Shown: piece after piece, positions 7,127 to 13,439 of the stretch
Layout: every line of letters begins with the position of its first letter
How positions within the stretch are numbered: the first letter of the stretch is position 1
Assembly (NCBI GenBank): GCA_934615635.1
Contig: CAKTTT010000050.1
Coordinates: 1-13,439 of the forward strand
DNA length: 13,439 bases
Direction: 5' to 3'
Source of the DNA: an uncultured Eubacteriales bacterium
GTDB lineage: Bacteria > Bacillota > Clostridia > Oscillospirales > Acutalibacteraceae
Program-made: the position numbers and the translations under genes
Notes under the pieces: generated by a model
The model's database searches: none
Seen by the model: only the letters and a program-made list of their open reading frames with translations
Told to the model about the DNA's origin: nothing

Positions 7127-7876
7127 TTATTCTGTGAAGGTATGGTAAAAATCCAGCGTGTGAAAGCCCCGGCCAAGCTGTGCCAGCAGAAACGCCTCCG
7201 AGGAGTTCGCCAGGGCTTTCAGGCCCTCCGCCGTCATGGAGAAGGAGAAGGCCTTATCCAATGGGGAGTAGAGGATGTGGCGCATGGCGGCCAGCACGTT
7301 GCCGCCCACCGGCGCCGTATCCGGCGGCTGTTTCTCCGCACAGCGCCGGCAGGTCAGCACCCCGCCCTGCAGATGGAACCACATGGGCGCGCCGTCATAG
7401 CCGCCGCAGACGGAGCAGGCGGTGAGATCCGGCATAAAACCGGCGTGGGCCAGCAGCCGCAGCTCCAGCACCGCCTTGACCTGTCGGGGCTCCCGCCTGC
7501 CGCTGCCGAGAAGATGCAGGGCGTTGAGCATCAGCCGCAGAATATCCTCCGCCGGCTCCTCCTGAGGGGCCAGCAGGCCCGCCAGCTCGCAGAAATACTG
7601 GGCCAGCGCCAGCTTTTCCAGATCGGAGCGCAGGTCGAAGAAAACCTGAATCGGCTGCGCGTCGTCGATTATGTATTTTTCCCGTCCCTTGTAGAGGGAG
7701 AGACGGGAATAGGAGAGTAGCTGAGTGGCGGAGGCGTTGCGGCTTTTCAGGTTGCGCGCTCCCCGAGCGGAGGCGCGCACCACGCCCAGCTCCCTGGTCA
7801 GGGCGGTGACGAACCGGTCTGCCTCGCCGATATTGTTATTTTCCCGGATAATCAGGGCTTCGGTGGTCAGGCGCAT
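7127..7876 (-). CDS. recO: DNA repair protein RecO
   Basis: Recombination mediator of the RecFOR pathway that helps load RecA on SSB-coated single-stranded DNA. It has 249 residues, normal length. The N-terminal OB fold starts MRLTTEALIIRENNNIGEADRFV, with the usual RGARNLKSR loop at 38–46. The helical C-terminal half carries the family hallmark ELRLLAHAGFMPDL at 138–151 and a four-cysteine zinc site, C154-x-x-C157 and C176-x-x-C179. An AAAGGAG site lies upstream of the ATG at 7876. The start overlaps the end of yqzL by 41 nt, suggesting translational coupling. The era–yqzL–recO order is the standard Firmicutes one. Confidence 0.95.
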   Translation of the reverse strand: MRLTTEALIIRENNNIGEADRFVTALTRELGVVRASARGARNLKSRNASATQLLSYSRLSLYKGREKYIIDDAQPIQVFFDLRSDLEKLALAQYFCELAGLLAPQEEPAEDILRLMLNALHLLGSGRREPRQVKAVLELRLLAHAGFMPDLTACSVCGGYDGAPMWFHLQGGVLTCRRCAEKQPPDTAPVGGNVLAAMRHILYSPLDKAFSFSMTAEGLKALANSSEAFLLAQLGRGFHTLDFYHTFTE

Positions 7877-7988
7877 ACCGTCCTTTCTCCTTTGAGGGCG
7901 ACGAATAAATATCGATGCCGCGGTATCGCAGATAATCCTCGATCCGGCCGGTCTTCATAAAGGAATTCCATAAATCGTTCCGCTTCAT
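7836..7988 (-). CDS. yqzL: YqzL family small protein
   Basis: A 50-residue protein starting MKRNDLWNSFMKTGRIEDYL. It matches the pattern of the short YqzL family (tryptophan and phenylalanine near the start, then TG-x-I-x-x-YL) and sits exactly where yqzL is found in Bacillus, between era and recO. The family is about 45–50 residues long and its function is not established. The frame is open upstream to 8114, but that extension (rich in Arg, Lys and Phe) shows no homology and lacks a good start, so the ATG at 7988 is chosen. An AAAGG lies about 12 bases upstream, a little far. The 3' end overlaps recO by 41 nt. Confidence 0.8.
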   Translation of the reverse strand: MKRNDLWNSFMKTGRIEDYLRYRGIDIYSSPSKEKGRYAPDHRSPDYPGK

Positions 7989-8189
7989 GCCATCCCATGC
8001 CTTTCCGCCGGCGCGGCCGCGCCGTTTCTTTACTCCTATCCTATGCCGGAAGCGCAAGGATACACACGGAAATGGCTTACGGAAACAAATGGCAAAACTT
8101 CGCTTTTGCGGCAAGGGCGGTGCGAGCGGGCCGATACCGGGAGGAAGGGCCGGCGTTTATACCGGAAGGACGTCGCTCCCTGCGCCGGC
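7989..8189. other. Spacer between era and yqzL with a 16-bp palindrome
   Basis: This is the only sizeable gap inside the minus-strand block. It holds a perfect 16-bp palindrome CGGCGCGGCCGCGCCG at 8009–8024, just upstream of the yqzL start, and a weak 6-bp hairpin (GCAAAA at 8092–8097 with TTTTGC at 8104–8109). I see no clear -35/-10 pair, so I cannot say whether a second promoter starts here. Confidence 0.4.
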
Positions 8190-9095
<906 letters not shown>

Positions 9096-9113
9096 GACGT
9101 TTCTCCTTTGATT

Positions 9114-10808
9114 TTAGACGGCGAGCAGTGTGTAAACGGCGGCGGAGCCTAAACAGAAGGCGCCGGTGAGGATCACGGTAATCACCCGCAGAAAACGGCG
9201 GCCGGAGCCGCCGCTCTCCCCCTGCCGGAGAGCCAGCCCAAGAAATACCGCGCCGACGAGAAGAATGGGAACGGCGTAACGGATGTTTTGGGTGCAGGTG
9301 TGGGCGTAGGAAAGGCAAAACTGATAATAGGATCCCAGCAGCGCCAGGGCGAAAACCGCCCAAAAGATTTTCAGGGCGGGCTCCAGCCCGCTGCGGCGGG
9401 AGAAAAGAACCCAGAAAAAGGCGGCGATGACCAGAAGAATCAGCAGCAGATGGACGATGAACAGAAAGATGGCCGCCGGCTGCATCAGGGGGCTGGCTGA
9501 GGTGAAGTCGAATTCCCCGAACAGGGAGGTTTTTAGCAGCCCGATGGTGGGATTGTATTCAAAATAGTCCGCATTCCGGTTGCCCCAAGCCATGAAGACG
9601 GAGGAGAACTGATGGGGGGAGAAGTCGAATAGCCGCTGGAGAACCGGGATATGGCCGATATACTGGACGTCGGTGTCCGCGATCATGGGGACGTAGGTGA
9701 TGGGCGTGCCGAAGCGGAGAAGATTGCGTACGCCCCACCACAAGCCCAGGGGAAACACCGCCGCGCCGAAGGCGGCGTACTGGCCGATCAGTCGGCCCGG
9801 GGCTTTGCGGCTCTGGATCAGCTTGATGAGAAAAACCACCGCTACGGCGGGCGCCACTAGCGCGCCCGAGAGCTTGGTCATCATGGCCAGGCCTATGCAC
9901 AGGGCGATGCACAGGATCCGCCCGAAGGAGGGCGCGCGATACCAGCGCAGAGTCCACAGCGCGGCCGCCATCATCAGCAGAGCGGAGAGGATGTCGTTGT
10001 TGATGCTGCCGGCCATGAGAATCAAGGTGGGATGGAAGCAGAGAATGGCCATGGGAACCAGCAGGGCAAGTCCCTTCAGCTCCAGTTCCCGCAGCACCCG
10101 GTAGCCCACCAACATACAGGCGGAGGAATAAAACAGGGTGAGAACCTGCAGGCTTTCCGCCGCCTGGTTCAGGGAGAGGCCGAGAATAGCGGTGTTCAGC
10201 CGCATCCACAGGGCGCACAGCGCATGGTGCAGCGGCGGCTGATAATGCTGTGACCGGCTCAAGGGATCAAAATCCGGCAGATGGCCGTTGTCGTACAAAT
10301 ACCGGATATATCCCGCGTGTCCGTAGATGTTATCGAAGGTCCCCATATCGTGCTGCCGGGTAAGGACAGTGGTGTACAGGATGTAGGCGGCCCGCAGCAG
10401 GAATCCCGCCGCCATCATCAGCAGGAGGACGCGGGAGGCGGTCAGGCGCCGCGTATAGGTCATCCAAAGGGCGGCGGCCAGCAGGGCGAGGAAGCCGCCG
10501 GTGAGCAGATACCGCACCGGGAAAGCGGAGCGGGCGTAAAGAGCCGTCCATACGGCTATCCCCGCCACCCCGCACAAAGCAGCGGCCAGGGAGGCGCGGC
10601 GCTCTGGGAGGGCTCGGCTTCCGCCGTACAGAAGAAGGCCGCCGGCCGAGAGGCAGGCGGCCAGCAGCAGCACCTCCGGCGACAGGGGATCGGCCCCGGT
10701 GACGCAGGAAACGGCGTGAACCAGCAGGCAGCAGAAAGCGAGAACCAGATAGGGATGCCGCACCAGCGTGTGCAGCGGGGACGGGCGGTTTGAAAGCGTT
10801 CCTTCCAT
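9114..10808 (-). CDS. GT-C-type membrane glycosyltransferase (mannosyltransferase/ArnT-like)
   Basis: A 564-residue polytopic membrane protein with roughly 11–13 hydrophobic segments and only short soluble loops. After about five N-terminal segments the first large loop carries HDMGTFD at 153–159, followed by YIRYLYDNGHLPD and HYQPPLHH at 188–195. This resembles the catalytic loop of GT-C enzymes of the dolichyl-phosphate-mannose or ArnT type, which take sugars from lipid-phosphate donors on the outer membrane face. A second loop near 375–430 (TDVQYIGHIP, YFEYNPTIGL) may be an acceptor region. AAAGGAG lies before the ATG at 10808. It lies 24 bp after the dgkA-like gene and 18 bp before era, a slot held by cdd in Bacillus. 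Donor and acceptor are unknown. Family confidence is good, specificity is not. Confidence 0.78.
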   Translation of the reverse strand: MEGTLSNRPSPLHTLVRHPYLVLAFCCLLVHAVSCVTGADPLSPEVLLLAACLSAGGLLLYGGSRALPERRASLAAALCGVAGIAVWTALYARSAFPVRYLLTGGFLALLAAALWMTYTRRLTASRVLLLMMAAGFLLRAAYILYTTVLTRQHDMGTFDNIYGHAGYIRYLYDNGHLPDFDPLSRSQHYQPPLHHALCALWMRLNTAILGLSLNQAAESLQVLTLFYSSACMLVGYRVLRELELKGLALLVPMAILCFHPTLILMAGSINNDILSALLMMAAALWTLRWYRAPSFGRILCIALCIGLAMMTKLSGALVAPAVAVVFLIKLIQSRKAPGRLIGQYAAFGAAVFPLGLWWGVRNLLRFGTPITYVPMIADTDVQYIGHIPVLQRLFDFSPHQFSSVFMAWGNRNADYFEYNPTIGLLKTSLFGEFDFTSASPLMQPAAIFLFIVHLLLILLVIAAFFWVLFSRRSGLEPALKIFWAVFALALLGSYYQFCLSYAHTCTQNIRYAVPILLVGAVFLGLALRQGESGGSGRRFLRVITVILTGAFCLGSAAVYTLLAV

Positions 10809-10832
10809 AACCGTCTCCTTTCAGCCGAGCGT

Positions 10833-11315
10833 TTATTGCGGACGGCGGGGCGGAATCGGCCTTTGCCGCCGCCGGCCGCCGCTGATAATGAACCAGAGAG
10901 AAAGGGGGAGGGAAAGCAGGAGAAGCAGCGGCTTCCACCAGTTTGTCCGGAAATCGGACAGAATACACAGCCAGACCTCCCAGCGGGCGAAGAGAAGAAC
11001 GCCCGCTGCTGCGGCTGCGACCGCGCACAGCAAAACGGCCCCCGCCGCAGCATCCTTCGCGACGCGGGCCCTTGTGCGGCGCCCTGGAGCCGCCAGATTC
11101 ACGGTTTGCTCCACGGCGGTGTTGACGGCCTCGGCGGCGGTCACCAGGCCGATGATTGCCAACAGCGCGGCCCATTCGCCCCGCGTCAGCGAAAAATAAG
11201 GCGCAAAAATCAGCACATAAGCGGCCGCCACCATATGGATGCGGAAATTCCGCTCATGCCGTATACAGAACCAAATGCCCCGCCCGGCATAAACAAAACT
11301 GCGTAAAAAACCCAT
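10833..11315 (-). CDS. dgkA: DgkA-family lipid kinase (undecaprenol/diacylglycerol kinase)
   Basis: Small integral-membrane kinase. In Gram-positive bacteria this family mainly phosphorylates undecaprenol, feeding the carrier for cell-wall synthesis. It is 160 residues long against about 120–130 usually. Catalytic pattern intact: ERNFRIH at 21–27, EAVNTAVE at 62–69, and KDAAAGAVL at 87–95. Three family membrane helices lie near 29–41, 48–68 and 90–110. The extra C-terminal part adds a fourth hydrophobic segment (about 128–145) and a basic, proline-rich tail. The start at 11315 is only 4 bp after the ybeY stop and has a weak ribosome site, suggesting coupling to ybeY. A lipid kinase next to a GT-C enzyme that would use lipid-linked sugar is suggestive but not proof of a joint role. 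Confidence 0.9.
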   Translation of the reverse strand: MGFLRSFVYAGRGIWFCIRHERNFRIHMVAAAYVLIFAPYFSLTRGEWAALLAIIGLVTAAEAVNTAVEQTVNLAAPGRRTRARVAKDAAAGAVLLCAVAAAAAGVLLFARWEVWLCILSDFRTNWWKPLLLLLSLPLSLWFIISGGRRRQRPIPPRRPQ

Positions 11316-11319
11316 TGTA

Positions 11320-11829
11320 TTACCGGTCTTTGTCCAGCATGACGTAGCTTTCGCCCCGGGGCAGGCCCACGGAGGACATCACCGCTTCCTCCCGTTCCCG
11401 CATCCGTACCGCTTCCAGCCCGCCGTCTACGTGATCGTAGCCCAGCAGATGGAGGATGGAATGCACGGTGAGGTACCCCACCTCCCGCTGAAGGGAGTGG
11501 CCGAACTGCTCGGACTGCTCCATGGCGCGTTCCATGGAGAGCACCACGTCGCCCAGCATTTTGGCGCCGGTTTCCGGATTGATATCATAATGACCGTTTT
11601 CCCCTAAAGGAAAGGAAAGCACGTCGGTGACGGCGTCGATATGCCGATGCTCCCGGTTGATCTCCCGGATCTGAGCGTTATCCACCAGAGAGACGTCCAC
11701 TTCCACCGAGCCTTCAAAATTCTCCATTTCCAGCACGGCGTGGCAGCAACGGCGAATCAGCAGGCGGATGCCGGTAGGTATTTTAACGGTCTTCTGCTTG
11801 TTTTCAATTACGACTTTGAGCTTTTCCAT
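11320..11829 (-). CDS. ybeY: Endoribonuclease YbeY, rRNA maturation factor
   Basis: Zinc-dependent endoribonuclease involved in 16S rRNA 3'-end maturation and ribosome quality control. It has 169 residues from the ATG at 11829. Family motifs are DVLSFPL at 69–75, LGDVVLS at 92–98, and the metal site HSILHLLGYDH with H123, H127 and H133. AGGA lies five bases before the ATG. The frame is open upstream to 12018, but that region is the phoH coding sequence in another frame. The true start overlaps the phoH end by 26 nt. In Bacillus a pgpH gene separates phoH and ybeY; it is absent here. Confidence 0.95.
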   Translation of the reverse strand: MEKLKVVIENKQKTVKIPTGIRLLIRRCCHAVLEMENFEGSVEVDVSLVDNAQIREINREHRHIDAVTDVLSFPLGENGHYDINPETGAKMLGDVVLSMERAMEQSEQFGHSLQREVGYLTVHSILHLLGYDHVDGGLEAVRMREREEAVMSSVGLPRGESYVMLDKDR

Positions 11830-12796
11830 AATTCCTGACCCGTTTCCCTTCTTCATATTTCTCGTAGGCCTGGATAATCCGCTGCACCAACTGGTGCCGG
11901 ACCACATCCTTCTCGTTGAACTGGCAGATGCCGATGTCCTCGACACCCTTGAGAACGCGCATGACCTCGCGCAGGCCGCTTTTTCGACCGTCTGGCAGGT
12001 CGATCTGGGTAATGTCACCGGTGACCACCATCTTGGAGTTAAAGCCCAAGCGGGTGAGGAACATCTTCATCTGCTCGGGCGTGGTGTTCTGCGCCTCGTC
12101 CAGGATGATGAAGCTGTCGTCCAGCGTCCGCCCGCGCATATAGGCCAGAGGCGCCACCTCGATGTTGCCGCGCTCCAGATATTTCTGATAGGTCTCGGTG
12201 CCCAGCATATCGAACAGCGCGTCATACAGCGGACGCAGATAAGGATCCACCTTGGATTGCAGATCTCCGGGCAGAAAGCCCAGCTTTTCCCCCGCTTCCA
12301 CAGCGGGACGCGTGAGGATGATGCGGTTGACCTCCTTGGCGCGGAAGGCTTTGACGGCCATAGCCACGGCCAGATAGGTTTTGCCTGTGCCGGCGGGGCC
12401 GATGCCCAGCACCACCGTGTTGTTGCGGATGGCTTCGATGTACCGCTTCTGTCCTAGGGTTTTCGGCTTGACAGGCCGGCCCTTGGAGGTGATGCAGATG
12501 CTGTCGCCCGAAAGCTGGGGAAGCTCCTGGTCGCTGCCCTCGTCCACCAGGGTGAGGACATAACGGACATTCTGCTCGTTGAGCTGCTCGCCACGGTTGA
12601 TAAGCTGCAGCAGGCCCTCGATAGCGCGCACCGCCTTGGCGACGCCCTCTCCCTCGCCGGCGACCTTCAAATCCGAGCCGCGGCTGACGATGTCCACACC
12701 GTAATGCTGCTCGATCAGCCGGACGTTTTCATCAAAGCTGCCGAAAAGGGAAACCGCTTGCTCCATGCGGTCGACACTGATGATTTGTTCAAGCAT
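11804..12796 (-). CDS. phoH: PhoH-like ATPase (PhoH/YbeZ family)
   Basis: Cytoplasmic P-loop ATPase of the PhoH/YbeZ family, thought to act with YbeY in RNA metabolism. It has 330 residues. The N-terminal region (1–110) includes the usual KH-like segment; Walker A GPAGTGKT is at 133–140, ILTRPAVEAGEKLGFLPGD follows near 160–178, Walker B with DEAQ is at 233–236, and VVTGDITQIDLP near 260–271. GGGAGG lies six bases before the ATG at 12796; the in-frame ATG at 12829 lacks a ribosome site. It is the first gene after the mapped promoter, with a leader of about 140 nt, and overlaps ybeY by 26 nt. Confidence 0.95.
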   Translation of the reverse strand: MLEQIISVDRMEQAVSLFGSFDENVRLIEQHYGVDIVSRGSDLKVAGEGEGVAKAVRAIEGLLQLINRGEQLNEQNVRYVLTLVDEGSDQELPQLSGDSICITSKGRPVKPKTLGQKRYIEAIRNNTVVLGIGPAGTGKTYLAVAMAVKAFRAKEVNRIILTRPAVEAGEKLGFLPGDLQSKVDPYLRPLYDALFDMLGTETYQKYLERGNIEVAPLAYMRGRTLDDSFIILDEAQNTTPEQMKMFLTRLGFNSKMVVTGDITQIDLPDGRKSGLREVMRVLKGVEDIGICQFNEKDVVRHQLVQRIIQAYEKYEEGKRVRNYGKAQSRN

Positions 12797-12872
12797 GTGA
12801 AACCTCCCGTTGTTTTGCCATAAGCCCACGGGCGCCAGACCCGCGTGCCGTATGTTGCCGCAATCGCCGGTT

Positions 12873-12896
12873 CGGCCGCTTGAACGGGGGAAAATC
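12873..12896. repeat. Intergenic repeat copy B (pairs with 2325–2349)
   Basis: Imperfect copy sharing CGGCCGCTTGA and, after a short divergent gap, GGAAAATC with the element after cysK. Here it falls inside the untranslated leader between the promoter and phoH. Copy A forms a perfect inverted repeat around the TTGA centre; this copy has lost that symmetry. Confidence 0.4.
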
Positions 12897-12942
12897 CGGT
12901 AACAGCGCTTATTAACCTTAAGATATTATATTATGTGTCTTC

Positions 12943-12971
12943 ATTATACCAAGATTATTCGGGTTTGTCAT
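12943..12971 (-). promoter_or_regulatory. Sigma-A promoter for the phoH operon
   Basis: On the minus strand, ATGACA (12971–12966; TTGACA with one mismatch) and a perfect TATAAT (12948–12943) are separated by exactly 17 bp. Transcription would start near 12936, giving a leader of about 140 nt before phoH. A second, weaker box pair just downstream (TTGGTA with 16 bp to another TATAAT) could act in tandem. The surrounding DNA is AT-rich against a GC-rich background. Confidence 0.82.
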
Positions 12972-13035
12972 GGTGCAATACAGACAAAAATTTCCCCGGC
13001 GATTCCGTTATGACCATGGCAATTATCGGCAATGC

Positions 13036-13439
13036 TCAATCCAGTAGGATCTGTTCCTCCACGCCGATGTCCTCGATGCACTGATAAGCGCCCCGCAGGA
13101 CGTAATAGCCGCTGGCCGTCTCCCCCTGATACTGGGAAGCGGTGATCCGGGCGTTGCCCAGCTCCGCCTGCTCCTTTTGGGCGAGCTGCTTTTCGGCCAG
13201 CGCGGCGGCCTCCCGCTCGGTTCGGACGATCTCGGCAGGTTCCATGAGAATATACCGGCGGCTGGTGATGGAGAGTGGCATGGGCAGGCCGCCGGCCATC
13301 AGCGGATGCTGCGATTCCTCCAGGGAATACTCGCTGTCGATGGGGCCGTCGGTATACCAGGGGATGGAAAGGGTGAAAAAATTGAGGGTGGGGCGAAAAA
13401 TGGTGCGGCCGGTGGGCAGCAGCCTGGTTTCCTTCAAGG
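13036..13439 (-). CDS. yqfD: Sporulation protein YqfD, C-terminal part (5' truncated by window edge)
   Basis: About 133 residues are visible and the frame runs off the right edge, so the first codon seen (TTG at 13437) is internal. The fragment reads RTIFRPTLNFFTLSIPWY, then PLSITSRRYILMEP, an Ala/Glu/Lys-rich helix (AEIVRTEREAAALAEKQLAQKEQ) and the ending YQCIEDIGVEEQILLD. That order matches the C-terminal third of YqfD, a membrane-anchored sporulation protein, and the tail ECIEDIG-like motif is characteristic. Its position just upstream of phoH is the standard arrangement in Bacillus and Clostridia. A separate promoter lies between it and phoH, and I see no strong terminator after it. It is the main hint that the host belongs to a spore-forming lineage. 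Confidence 0.85.
   Translation of the reverse strand, partial: LKETRLLPTGRTIFRPTLNFFTLSIPWYTDGPIDSEYSLEESQHPLMAGGLPMPLSITSRRYILMEPAEIVRTEREAAALAEKQLAQKEQAELGNARITASQYQGETASGYYVLRGAYQCIEDIGVEEQILLD

Noticed and set aside
7989..8114. N-terminal extension of the YqzL frame
   Set aside because: No homology to YqzL, atypical composition, no ribosome site at 8114, and it would double the family's normal length.
11830..12018. N-terminal extension of the YbeY frame
   Set aside because: This is phoH coding sequence read in another frame, rich in Ser, Thr and Arg; the ATG at 11829 gives a normal-length YbeY.

Overview
The window reads as chromosome from a GC-rich, probably spore-forming member of the Bacillota (class Clostridia level). 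The evidence is the gene order yqfD–phoH–ybeY–dgkA–era–yqzL–recO, which is the Bacillus/Clostridium arrangement, together with the Firmicutes-only genes yqfD, yqzL and mutS2, strong AGGAGG-type ribosome sites and a canonical sigma-A promoter. I cannot name the genus from sequence alone.

Layout. Positions 1–2244 (plus strand) hold two sulfur-assimilation genes: the 3' part of metY (O-acetylhomoserine sulfhydrylase) and cysK (cysteine synthase), closed by a strong terminator at 2263–2304. Positions 2305–3418 are mostly non-coding: a stretch with no convincing gene, a 67-residue minus-strand ORF that looks real, and a leader rich in inverted repeats. From 13439 down to 3419 every gene is on the minus strand: yqfD (3' part), a sigma-A promoter, phoH, ybeY, dgkA-like, a large GT-C-type membrane glycosyltransferase, era, yqzL, recO, a small MGMT-like protein, mutS2 and a SAM-dependent methyltransferase. 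The block ends at a perfect 15-bp stem terminator at 3347–3383. Spacings are 4–24 bp or overlaps, apart from about 200 bp between era and yqzL, so this is one or two long operons.

How the genes work together. metY and cysK fix sulfide into homocysteine and cysteine. phoH, ybeY and era act on rRNA processing and 30S ribosome maturation. The dgkA-like kinase and the GT-C enzyme work on lipid carriers and glycans at the membrane. recO, the MGMT-like protein and mutS2 are genome-maintenance genes grouped at the operon's 3' end.

Most of the window is ordinary housekeeping. I see no defence system, CRISPR array, insertion sequence, tRNA or rRNA. The points worth a second look are the 67-residue ORF with two competing hairpins over its ribosome site, the structured leader upstream of it, the glycosyltransferase sitting where cdd usually lies, the absence of pgpH between phoH and ybeY, the standalone MGMT-like domain with a mixed set of catalytic residues, and a short imperfect repeat found in two intergenic regions.
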